This document shows positions 1-6,760 of a stretch of DNA of 12,838 nt, piece after piece. A program made the position numbers and the translations under genes. Source of the DNA: Calditrichota bacterium (GTDB taxonomy: Bacteria > Calditrichota > Calditrichia > RBG-13-44-9); contig JAFGSO010000201.1 in the NCBI GenBank assembly GCA_016934605.1, positions 1 through 12,838 on the forward strand, read 5' to 3'. The notes beneath the pieces were generated by a model. That model did no database searches. It was given only the letters and a program-made list of their open reading frames with translations, and was not told the DNA's origin. Numbering within the stretch: position 1 is the stretch's first letter; each line of letters opens with the position of its first letter.

Positions 1-365
1 AACCGCATTCGATAGGCCAGATAATTCATCGGGCCCCGGCGGAATTCATATTTGTGGATATGAGCACCGTGAAGGGTAAAAACGATGGGTACGGACGGCT
101 TCATAAATGGCCTGTCATAAATCTGAAGCAGTGGTTTCAGATGATGGACGTGGATCAGATCAGGCTGGAAGGAGTGAATGGCATCCCGGCTATATCCATC
201 GGTAAATAAACGAACCGCCGGAAGATCACGAAATTGTTCAACACCATCTCCATTGTTGGCAATTACTGCGTATGAGAAGTCGGAAAGATGGGTTACAATC
301 TGCAGGATCTGCTGCAGGCCGCCTCCGGGCATGAATTTATCGGTAATAAGAGCAATTTTGATCAT
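1..365 (-). CDS. GT4-type glycosyltransferase, N-terminal part (cut by window edge)
   Basis: Only the first 121 codons are in the window; the C-terminal catalytic half lies beyond position 1. The start ATG at 365 opens a Rossmann-like strand (MIKIALITDKF) followed by PGGGLQQ at residues 13-19, the glycine-rich loop typical of the acceptor-binding domain of GT-B fold, GT4 family enzymes. Further on come PDLIHVHHLKP (about residues 69-79) and VFTLHGAHIHK (about 94-104), the usual 'H-x-H' and 'T-x-H-G' segments of this family. It probably transfers a sugar from a nucleotide donor to a growing surface glycan. It is the last gene seen in the minus-strand polysaccharide cluster, 70 nt after the preceding GT4 gene, and that AT-rich gap shows no clear ribosome binding site. 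The donor and acceptor cannot be told from the sequence. Confidence 0.85.
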   Translation of the reverse strand, partial: MIKIALITDKFMPGGGLQQILQIVTHLSDFSYAVIANNGDGVEQFRDLPAVRLFTDGYSRDAIHSFQPDLIHVHHLKPLLQIYDRPFMKPSVPIVFTLHGAHIHKYEFRRGPMNYLAYRMR

Positions 366-435
366 AACGGTAAAATGAATCTCAAATATTCTTAAACAAA
401 TACAAATATTAAATTAAACTGCGGAACAAAATTTT

Positions 436-1551
436 TTAATTCGCCTCTTCCAGAACCTTTTCATACAATGTGGCGGTTTTCAGTGCTGTCTTTTTCCAGC
501 TAAATTCTCTGACTCGCTCGCTTCCCCGCTCAATCAATTGCTTTCGCAAATTTTCATTGTCGATTAAATGAGAGACTATCTCGCGGATGGAATTCTCATC
601 TTCCGGATCAAAATATAATGCTGCATCCCCCGCAATCTCAGGCAGAGAACTGCTATTACTCAGAATTGCCGGACAATTGCAGCCGAAAGCCTCCAGAACC
701 GGTATTCCGAACCCTTCATAGAGCGAAGGAAAGACAAAAGCCCTTGCATGACTGTAAAGGCGGATCAGTTCCAGGTCATTCACCGGATAATGATGCACTT
801 TATTAATTATTCCCAATTCTGTGATGAGGGTCGTTTCAGCTTTCGATAGCGAACCTCCTCCCGCACAAACCAGAAACAGATCACGATCCTCCTGAAGAAG
901 CGGTGTGATTGCCCGTATGAACCTGGTAAAATTTTTATGTCCTTCTCTGTTGCCTACATAAAGAAGGAATTTCAAAGGCAGATGCGGATCGGATTCCCCA
1001 TAAACTTGGTCTTTGTAAAGTGAATTTCCCAGATAAATCACTTCAATTTTGTCCGGACTTACCGGATAAAAACGAAGGATATCAGATTTGGTGTGCCGGG
1101 AAATGGCAATAATTCTGCTGGCACGTTCGATGAGAATCTTTTTGTGTTGTGGCACCGGGTCACCGGGGGGAAATAGTTCCGGATATATTTCATAGGTCAT
1201 GTCATGAATAGTAAGAATAAAAGGTCTGGATCCGATGTGATTGAGAAAATCAGAATTGTAATAGGTGGGATGAAACAGTTCGAATTCTTTTTTCCTCCAG
1301 ATTTTCCGGGTGACCAGTTGGTTGACCTGGAATATGATCCTGTTTCGCCCTTTGAAAGGATAGTCGTTAAAAAATGTTTTTGCTGATACTGAAACTACTT
1401 CCGGGAGATGAACATTATTCGAGAAATAAATGGGAAGCTCAAATTGAAGTTTATCCCCTCTTTCATAATATTTCATAAGTTCAGTAAAGTAGCGGGAAAT
1501 TCCTCCCCATGCCTGCAAGCTGAAAACCTGATGATCGTAGAGAACTCTCAC
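436..1551 (-). CDS. Glycosyltransferase family 4 (GT4, Glycos_transf_1)
   Basis: This 371-aa protein has the full length of a GT-B glycosyltransferase. The N-terminal domain holds GGISRYF (residues 16-22), the loop that contacts the acceptor, and LTIHDMTYE (113-121). The C-terminal domain begins near FLLYVGNREGHKN (195-207), with the phosphate-contacting Lys206. It ends in the donor site PSLYEGFGIPVLEAFG (275-290), whose Glu279 and Glu287 form the EX7E pair of retaining GT4 enzymes. SLPEIAGDAALYFDPED (302-318) follows, as usual in the mannosyltransferase-like subgroup. It most likely adds a hexose to a lipid-linked surface polysaccharide at the inner face of the cytoplasmic membrane. Its ATG overlaps the stop of the methyltransferase gene by 4 nt (ATGA), so the two are probably translationally coupled. 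The sugar specificity is not predictable. Confidence 0.93.
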   Translation of the reverse strand: MRVLYDHQVFSLQAWGGISRYFTELMKYYERGDKLQFELPIYFSNNVHLPEVVSVSAKTFFNDYPFKGRNRIIFQVNQLVTRKIWRKKEFELFHPTYYNSDFLNHIGSRPFILTIHDMTYEIYPELFPPGDPVPQHKKILIERASRIIAISRHTKSDILRFYPVSPDKIEVIYLGNSLYKDQVYGESDPHLPLKFLLYVGNREGHKNFTRFIRAITPLLQEDRDLFLVCAGGGSLSKAETTLITELGIINKVHHYPVNDLELIRLYSHARAFVFPSLYEGFGIPVLEAFGCNCPAILSNSSSLPEIAGDAALYFDPEDENSIREIVSHLIDNENLRKQLIERGSERVREFSWKKTALKTATLYEKVLEEAN

Positions 1552-2366
1552 AATACTGTTCCTCCCCAGTCACTTCCATTGCTTAATTTGTTGTGATCCC
1601 AGACAGTCAACGAGTATTTTTTAACCGGAAGAATCGGAAAAATAATTTTTGGTCCAAGTTTTACCAGTGTTGCATACAGAAGTGAAGAGATTTTCCGGGT
1701 CGCAAAGAGATGCACATTTTGGAATGAGTAAAAATTTAATTTAAACTTTCTGGCTACCAGGGAAAGTGATTTTGCTGAATAAAAAGCAACATGCTGACCA
1801 TGGCGAAATCCGTAATACCACCAGTTCTGCGGGGCCGGAGTGGGAGAGGGCAACAGCACCGTGGAAAAAAGAATATTTCCGCATGTTTGCAGAATTTTTT
1901 CGATCTCCTGCAGAGGATCCATAAAATGTTCGAAGCATTCAAAGGCCGTTGCCAGAGCAAATTTTTGGTCACTTTCCGGATCAAATTCAAATCCTCTGGC
2001 GAATAAATTTTCGGTGTATGCATCATACCAGTAAAAATGGAATCCGGAATCCCGCATCAGCCGGGTCAGGATACCGTATCCTCCCGCATAATCGAGATAG
2101 TTATCACTCCTTTTGAAAAAGAAATACAGGAGGGTAGCGGTAATTTTAGCCAGGTGAATATTTCTGGATATTAAGCCGGTATCCTCGCGGTTGATCGGCT
2201 CCTGATAAGCTTCCTCCAGCCAGAAAATTTCATCCGGTGCCAGAAAATCACAATGAGGGCACTGACTGAATGGTACCTCATATTTATTAAGAATGCTGGC
2301 CGAAAAGGCAAAAGTGGTTTCAGAATTACAGATTTTGCATAACACCGGATCTTTCATCTGTTCCAT
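1548..2366 (-). CDS. Zinc-ribbon class I SAM-dependent methyltransferase of a glycan cluster
   Basis: The 272-aa product starts with two CxxC pairs (Cys10/Cys13 and Cys36/Cys39), a zinc-binding module often found on methyltransferases in polysaccharide loci. The SAM site follows: motif I is reduced to DYAGGYG (92-98), an acidic residue follows the next strand (WYDAY, 113-117), and ECFEHF (143-148) is the post-strand-4 motif of the Methyltransf_23 group. NWWYYGFRHGQHVAFYS (181-197) is also typical of that group. It probably methylates a sugar of the surface glycan, or caps it. Two starts are possible: ATG 2366, giving a 13-nt overlap with the flippase gene, or ATG 2357 (MKDPVLCK), giving an exact ATGA overlap with its stop. 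The second matches the ATGA junction at the other end of this gene. The exact methylated position is unknown. Confidence 0.88.
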   Translation of the reverse strand: MEQMKDPVLCKICNSETTFAFSASILNKYEVPFSQCPHCDFLAPDEIFWLEEAYQEPINREDTGLISRNIHLAKITATLLYFFFKRSDNYLDYAGGYGILTRLMRDSGFHFYWYDAYTENLFARGFEFDPESDQKFALATAFECFEHFMDPLQEIEKILQTCGNILFSTVLLPSPTPAPQNWWYYGFRHGQHVAFYSAKSLSLVARKFKLNFYSFQNVHLFATRKISSLLYATLVKLGPKIIFPILPVKKYSLTVWDHNKLSNGSDWGGTVL

Positions 2367-3724
2367 ATACCCCTGGCTTTTCCGTGTACAATTTTATGAT
2401 ACTGTAACGGTGCCCATATCATGGAGGGAAGAAGGCAAAAGATAGTTGCCAGAATCACCCCCGAGATTCCCAGACCGAGATGCCCTGCAAAGTAAATCGA
2501 TAAGGGTATATTCAACAGGCCCATAAATATGGCATTATACACCTGAATCTGTATCTTTCCCACACCATTCAGAAAATAGGCAAAAATATTATTCCACATG
2601 GAAATAGACACAAATATTGCCATCAGCACCGACAGAATAAAAGGAACCACTATTTCCGTTCCCACCCAGAAACGGTAAAAGGGTTCCGAAATGATGACCA
2701 ATATCACCACAACTCCCAAAGCCAGAAACCAGATCCTGATGAGTTTTCTGATAACATTTCGGATCCAGTCCATTTCGCTGCGGGCAAATGCTTCAGTGTA
2801 GGCGGACCAGAACGGTGTGAGAATCACACCGAAGACAAGCGAGGTGATGGTAAAGTATTTATAGGCCACATTGTAAACCGTGACTTCCGAGGGTGAAAAT
2901 ATCTGTGTAATAATCACATTATCGGTTGCGAATATGATAAGGCTGGCAACCTGAATAACGAAAAAACGGAATCCCAGACTCAGAAGACTTTTTGAATATC
3001 CGGGGGCGATGTGCCGCAGGGATGGTCTGATGGATTTATATTCCCGGCTAAAAAAGCGAATACTGGCCATGATATAAATGATGGCCGGAATAGCGCTGGA
3101 TATGGCTCCCATGTACAGAAGATTGGCATAATCTGTTTCAGCCAGAATGGCCAGAGCAATAACAGTGAGTAAATTGATAAAAAGAGTCAGTAATCCGTTC
3201 ACCGCCGGCTTCTGGTCGGCGATTGCAATTATGGTAACAAGTTTCAGAATAAAATTCAGAAAGAAAAAACTGAATACAATAAAGACTACCTTATTAATAT
3301 CAACGCTTAGATTTTGTGAAACATTCAGAATACTGCTCCAGGAAATAAAAGGATTAACGATGAGGAAAATAACATAGAATAATGCTACCAGCGATGAAAG
3401 ATAGAGGTAGGCGGTGCTGACATAGGTTTTGGCCAGCATTTCATCATTTTTCGCCAGGGCTTCGGCAAGTTTATTGCGTAAACCGTTTCCAAGTCCGAAA
3501 TCCAGTGAAATAAACCAGGTAGTAATGGAAATGATGGTCAACCAGATTCCATACTCCCCGGGATTGAGGACTTTCAGGGTTATGGGCACCAGCAGAAGTG
3601 TAAGACCCAGATTAAAGGCATGAAGTATGAACAGAAAAAAAATATGCTTTTTGGCCTTATCAGTGCGGGAAGAACCTTTTAAAAAATTGAAATACTGTCT
3701 GATTTGTTGCTGGTTCAGTTCCAT
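2354..3724 (-). CDS. Wzx-like polysaccharide flippase (MOP superfamily)
   Basis: A 456-aa integral membrane protein dominated by long hydrophobic segments, consistent with about 12-14 helices. The first begins near residue 27 after a short charged N-terminus. The sequences LNPGEYGIWLTI (53-64) and DFGLGNGLRNKLAEA (75-89) match the conserved start of Wzx/RfbX-type flippases (MOP exporter superfamily), which move undecaprenyl-diphosphate-linked oligosaccharides across the cytoplasmic membrane. No Wzy polymerase or ligase is visible in the window. The gene lies between a GT2 gene (38-nt gap) and the methyltransferase gene (overlap), so it belongs to the same transcript. The ATG at 3724 has no clear Shine-Dalgarno sequence. 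The flippase assignment is firm at superfamily level; the transported glycan is unknown. Confidence 0.9.
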   Translation of the reverse strand: MELNQQQIRQYFNFLKGSSRTDKAKKHIFFLFILHAFNLGLTLLLVPITLKVLNPGEYGIWLTIISITTWFISLDFGLGNGLRNKLAEALAKNDEMLAKTYVSTAYLYLSSLVALFYVIFLIVNPFISWSSILNVSQNLSVDINKVVFIVFSFFFLNFILKLVTIIAIADQKPAVNGLLTLFINLLTVIALAILAETDYANLLYMGAISSAIPAIIYIMASIRFFSREYKSIRPSLRHIAPGYSKSLLSLGFRFFVIQVASLIIFATDNVIITQIFSPSEVTVYNVAYKYFTITSLVFGVILTPFWSAYTEAFARSEMDWIRNVIRKLIRIWFLALGVVVILVIISEPFYRFWVGTEIVVPFILSVLMAIFVSISMWNNIFAYFLNGVGKIQIQVYNAIFMGLLNIPLSIYFAGHLGLGISGVILATIFCLLPSMIWAPLQYHKIVHGKARGIWNR

Positions 3725-3762
3725 AAGCAGATATAATAAGGATTAGATATCTGTTATCAAAT

Positions 3763-4572
3763 TCAATTCTTCCATTTCCATTTTCGCCACAGGCGGACCA
3801 GCGAAGTGAGGTGGAGTTTTACCATGAATCCTCTGATTTTCACACGCAGATACCTCAGAAAAATATGAAGTCGGGCCTGCAGGTTAAACAATCCGTGGTG
3901 CCGAAGAGCCGACTTTATCTCTTTAAGGGATTCCTTTTCCCGTTTCCAGGATACTCCGCCAGAATACATAACCACCAGAGGATCACCGGGGATATAATGA
4001 TCCGAATTATAAACTGACCGGTGGTTTTTAAACAGTCGCATCAGGAATTCATAGTCCATAACCAGACGGTATCGGGTATCATATAATCCATTAATTTTAT
4101 ATATCTCTTTTCTGAAGTAAAGAGCAGGATGATTGAATGGCATTGCGTGAGTGATGTGGCAGCATAAAGGTCTCCGCAGGCTTGAACCGTAAAGCGGGTC
4201 GTGCAGGTAAATATTACCATGAACATACAGAACAGATGGGTCAATAAATGGCTCAGAGATGCGGCTCAAGGATTCACTGTTGAACAAATGGTCGTCGCTG
4301 TTCAGAATCCCGATTACATCTCCGCTGGTGAGTTGGATTCCCCTGTTGAAAGCGTCGGCGATTCCATTATCTGACTCGGAGCGGAGTCGTAATTTTTCAG
4401 TCAGCCCGGCTTGTTCATAAAGGTCTGAGATAATTGCTAACGTCTGATCATTGCTCTGTTTATCGACAATAATATGTTCATAATCCAGGTAATTCTGGGA
4501 AATCACAGATTTAACACACCGTCCGACCGTTTTTTCGGAATTGAAGGTCGGCGTGATGATGGAAATAAGCAT
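3763..4572 (-). CDS. Glycosyltransferase family 2 (GT-A fold)
   Basis: This 269-aa enzyme begins directly with the GT2 nucleotide-binding strand ISIITPTFNSEKT (residues 3-15). IIVDKQSNDQT (34-44) contains the conserved Asp37, and SGDVIGILNSDD (83-94) holds the metal-binding DXD-like motif at Asp93/Asp94. FNHPALYFRKE (146-156) and MDYEFLMRL (172-180) are the acceptor-side motifs seen in the subgroup found in O-antigen and exopolysaccharide loci; Asp173 is the probable catalytic base region. The last 30 residues are strongly basic and aromatic, which would suit a peripheral membrane contact. It likely acts early in assembly of the glycan that the neighbouring flippase exports. It starts 37 nt after the gmhA stop. 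A GGAG lies 13 nt before the ATG, rather far for a normal ribosome binding site. The donor sugar is unknown. Confidence 0.92.
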   Translation of the reverse strand: MLISIITPTFNSEKTVGRCVKSVISQNYLDYEHIIVDKQSNDQTLAIISDLYEQAGLTEKLRLRSESDNGIADAFNRGIQLTSGDVIGILNSDDHLFNSESLSRISEPFIDPSVLYVHGNIYLHDPLYGSSLRRPLCCHITHAMPFNHPALYFRKEIYKINGLYDTRYRLVMDYEFLMRLFKNHRSVYNSDHYIPGDPLVVMYSGGVSWKREKESLKEIKSALRHHGLFNLQARLHIFLRYLRVKIRGFMVKLHLTSLVRLWRKWKWKN

Positions 4573-4609
4573 TTTTTATGAAAGGCTCCGGATAACACTT
4601 ACTGGGACT

Positions 4610-5218
4610 TCACGGTTTTGGGAAGATTTCCTGTTCCAGGAGATCGCAAACCATATGTCCGATCAGATTATGACATTCCTGGATCCTGGCGGTATTGTCA
4701 GAGGGCACCATAATGGCAAGGTCCACCAGCTGTTTCAGTTTGCCCCCGCTGCCACCGAGCATTCCGATAACGTAAAGTCCTTTTTCATGGGCCATGTTGA
4801 CGGCTTCAATCATATTATTTGAATTACCGCTGGTGCTGATGGCGATAAGAGTATCTCCATGGTTGCCCAGCGCTTCAATCTGTCTGGCAAATACGTGATC
4901 GAATCCGTAGTCATTACTGCAGGCGGTGAGGATGGAGGTGTCCACAGTGAGCGCCTGAGCGGCAATAGCCGGCCGGTCATTAGAACTTTTCAGGCGCACG
5001 ACCAGTTCAGCAGCGATATGCTGGGCATCCGCCGCACTTCCGCCGTTGCCGCAGAGCAGGATTTTTCCTCCCTGTTCTATGGTTTTTTTTAGTTGATGAA
5101 CAGTCTGAATGAGGTCTGCCCCGGTTCCAGACAGCAGCCTGGTTTTAACCTCAATATTTTCCCGGACCGAATTTTCCATAAACCGGTACCACCGGTCGTT
5201 ATTATCCTGGTCTGGCAT
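4610..5218 (-). CDS. gmhA: Sedoheptulose-7-phosphate isomerase
   Basis: GmhA converts D-sedoheptulose 7-phosphate to D-glycero-D-manno-heptose 7-phosphate, the first step toward ADP- or GDP-heptose for lipopolysaccharide core or surface glycans. The 202-aa product has the normal length. It contains the SIS-domain signature CGNGGSAADAQHIAAEL (56-72), and ISTSGNSNN (127-135) as the second phosphate loop. The zinc ligands known in Escherichia coli GmhA (His61, Glu65, Gln172, His180) correspond here to His67, Glu71, Gln180 and His188, all present. The reading frame stays open upstream to 5332, but the ATG at 5218 is preceded by AAGGAAGG with good spacing and fits the family length, so it is preferred. 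It lies 13 nt after the pcrB-like gene and is probably co-transcribed with it. GmhB is encoded two genes upstream. Confidence 0.95.
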   Translation of the reverse strand: MPDQDNNDRWYRFMENSVRENIEVKTRLLSGTGADLIQTVHQLKKTIEQGGKILLCGNGGSAADAQHIAAELVVRLKSSNDRPAIAAQALTVDTSILTACSNDYGFDHVFARQIEALGNHGDTLIAISTSGNSNNMIEAVNMAHEKGLYVIGMLGGSGGKLKQLVDLAIMVPSDNTARIQECHNLIGHMVCDLLEQEIFPKP

Positions 5219-5231
5219 GAATCCTTCCTTT

Positions 5232-5993
5232 TTAATCTGATTTTTTATAATGAATGGCCCGGGCAAATTCTCTAATTTTTGTGAAGTTATCCCGTTTTTC
5301 AAAATGATTGCCGACCACCACAAAAGAGGCACCGGCTTCTACTTTTTTTTGGGCAGATTCAGGTGATCTTATACCTCCTCCGACGATCACCGGAATCGAA
5401 ATGGTCTTGCTGATTGCCATAATCATTTCTTCCGGTACTGAGAGCTGGGCACCGCTGCCGGCTTCCAGATATAATATTTTAAAGCCCAAATACTGGGCGG
5501 CCAGGGAATGAGCCAGTGCCAGCTCGGGTTTATGACGGGGGAGCGGGCGTGAATTACTCATAAATTCTGCACTGGTCATTTGTCCGGATTCCACCAGCAA
5601 ATATCCGCATGAAATGGCTTCTATCTGATATTGCCACACGATAGGGGCAGCGAGAACCTGATTATCGATCAGATAAGCGGGATTCCGGCCACTGATGACG
5701 GAGAGGTAAAGTATGGCATCGGCATATTTTGACACCTGAAAGACGCTTCCGGGAAATAAAATTATGGGCAGTTCTCCGGCTGCTTCTCTGGTGAGCCTTA
5801 CAAAATCGTCAAAACTGCGACTGAGCAGTAAAGTACCACCGATAAATAGCGCATCAACTCCATTTTCTTCCGCCCGTTGAACTGTTTCGGCTATCTGATC
5901 CAGAGCAAGACGATCCGGATCGAGCAGAAGAATAAATCCGGCTCCCTTTTCCCGGACAATAGCGGATAATTTTTCATATGTTGCAGTTTTCAT
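5232..5993 (-). CDS. Geranylgeranylglyceryl phosphate synthase-like prenyltransferase (PcrB/GGGPS, group II type)
   Basis: Enzymes of this family join a polyprenyl diphosphate to sn-glycerol-1-phosphate, the first committed step of archaeal-type ether lipids. Bacillus PcrB uses heptaprenyl diphosphate, and Bacteroidota homologues have geranylgeranyl-type activity. The 253-aa TIM barrel shows DPDRL (25-29), FIGGTLL (50-56), LFPGSVFQ (79-86), YLEAGSGA (175-182) and the phosphate-binding VGGGIRSPESA (204-214) followed by VVVGNHFE (225-232). The segment PRHKPELALAHSLAAQYLG (152-170) resembles the larger group II members of archaea and Bacteroidota more than Bacillus PcrB. The start ATG has AGGAG only 3 nt upstream. 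The gene sits between gmhB and gmhA; whether it works with the glycan genes is not known. The glycerol-1-phosphate dehydrogenase that would supply the substrate is not in the window. Confidence 0.9.
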   Translation of the reverse strand: MKTATYEKLSAIVREKGAGFILLLDPDRLALDQIAETVQRAEENGVDALFIGGTLLLSRSFDDFVRLTREAAGELPIILFPGSVFQVSKYADAILYLSVISGRNPAYLIDNQVLAAPIVWQYQIEAISCGYLLVESGQMTSAEFMSNSRPLPRHKPELALAHSLAAQYLGFKILYLEAGSGAQLSVPEEMIMAISKTISIPVIVGGGIRSPESAQKKVEAGASFVVVGNHFEKRDNFTKIREFARAIHYKKSD

Positions 5994-6079
5994 TTACTCC
6001 TGATTCTCATTTTCAGAGGTCTTCAACCGGAAACTTAAAGTAATCATAATGCTATAAAAAATCAAGCTGTTTGGATTCA

Positions 6080-6103
6080 CCTGAAACATCCTCATTTTTC
6101 AGG
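6080..6103 (-). other. Hairpin over the gmhB stop codon
   Basis: A perfect 7-bp inverted repeat (CCTGAAA / TTTCAGG) with a 10-nt loop includes the TGA stop of gmhB at 6099-6101. It is not followed by a T-run in either direction, so an intrinsic terminator is unlikely. It could stabilise the 3' end or form a weak processing or pausing site between gmhB and the pcrB-like gene. A stem of this size can arise by chance. Confidence 0.3.
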
Positions 6104-6692
6104 ACTTTCGGTTGTACCACCATCTTACGGCATCCAGTAAATCTTCGGCGATATAAGCCGGTGGTCTGGTGAGTACCGGACTGATCAGTGAGCGGCTTTC
6201 TTCCCGGCCGAATCCTGTTCGCACCAGGATACCAGGGATGTCCAGACGATTGGCCGTTTCCACATCGGTCAGTTTATCGCCTACCAATACCGACCGACGG
6301 ATATCAATATCCAGATCTTTCGAAGCCTGTCTCAGCATCCCGGAAGCCGGTTTCCGGCATTCGCAGCTGATGTTATAGGGGGGATTACCCTGAAGATGAT
6401 GCGGACAGTAATAAATACCGTCAACCCGGACATTCTCCTCACGTAACATTTCAAGCAGGGCATCATTTATTTGACGGACCGTTTCCTCATCCATATACCC
6501 TTTTGACACCCCGGACTGGTTAGTAATTATTACCACCTTCCAGTTGTTATTATTAATGCGACGGATGGCTTCTGCCGACCCTGCTATGAGACGCAGATTT
6601 CGTATATCGCTTAGATAGCCGACTTCTTCGCATACTGTTCCATCACGGTCCAGGAAAAATGCAGGTTTCTGTTTATTATCAGATTTTTTCAT
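6099..6692 (-). CDS. gmhB: D-glycero-D-manno-heptose-1,7-bisphosphate 7-phosphatase (HAD family)
   Basis: GmhB removes the 7-phosphate from heptose 1,7-bisphosphate in the ADP/GDP-heptose pathway. In the 197-aa protein the HAD nucleophile motif FFLDRDGT gives Asp15 and Asp17. NQSG (58-61) is motif II, CRKP (112-115) supplies the motif III lysine, and VGDKLTD (137-143) is motif IV. A zinc-binding insertion, Cys96, His98, Cys110 and Cys112, matches the Cys-x-His...Cys-x-Cys loop that distinguishes GmhB from other histidinol-phosphatase-like HAD enzymes. The frame is open upstream to an ATG at 6755, but that stretch runs through the glgA terminator and would add 21 unrelated residues, so ATG 6692 is chosen. 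No ribosome binding site is well placed; GGAGG lies 21 nt upstream inside the terminator arm. GmhA lies two genes downstream. The kinase HldE/HddA is not in the window. Confidence 0.93.
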   Translation of the reverse strand: MKKSDNKQKPAFFLDRDGTVCEEVGYLSDIRNLRLIAGSAEAIRRINNNNWKVVIITNQSGVSKGYMDEETVRQINDALLEMLREENVRVDGIYYCPHHLQGNPPYNISCECRKPASGMLRQASKDLDIDIRRSVLVGDKLTDVETANRLDIPGILVRTGFGREESRSLISPVLTRPPAYIAEDLLDAVRWWYNRKS

Positions 6693-6707
6693 TGATTTTT
6701 TGCTAAC

Positions 6708-6734
6708 AAAAAACCTCCGAAAAACGCTCGGAGG
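6708..6734 (-). terminator. Intrinsic terminator after glgA
   Basis: Read on the minus strand, CCTCCGA, a 7-nt loop, TCGGAGG and then TTTTTT form a perfect 7-bp GC-rich stem with an immediate U-run, the standard Rho-independent form. It begins 26 nt after the glgA stop codon and ends 15 nt before the gmhB start. It should end the galT-glgA transcript, so gmhB needs read-through or a promoter close by. Confidence 0.85.
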
Positions 6735-6760
6735 CTGAATCTTCCAGATTAGCATTTTCC

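Noticed and set aside
4541..5275. Plus-strand ORFs opposite gmhA and GT2
   Set aside because: They are antisense shadows of well-identified genes, with no motifs or ribosome binding sites of their own.
5219..5332. Longer gmhA start giving 240 aa
   Set aside because: The extra 38 residues are the pcrB-like gene read in another frame. ATG 5218 has a good AAGGAAGG site and gives the normal family length.
6693..6755. Longer gmhB start giving 218 aa
   Set aside because: The extra 21 codons are translated terminator and glgA trailer sequence.
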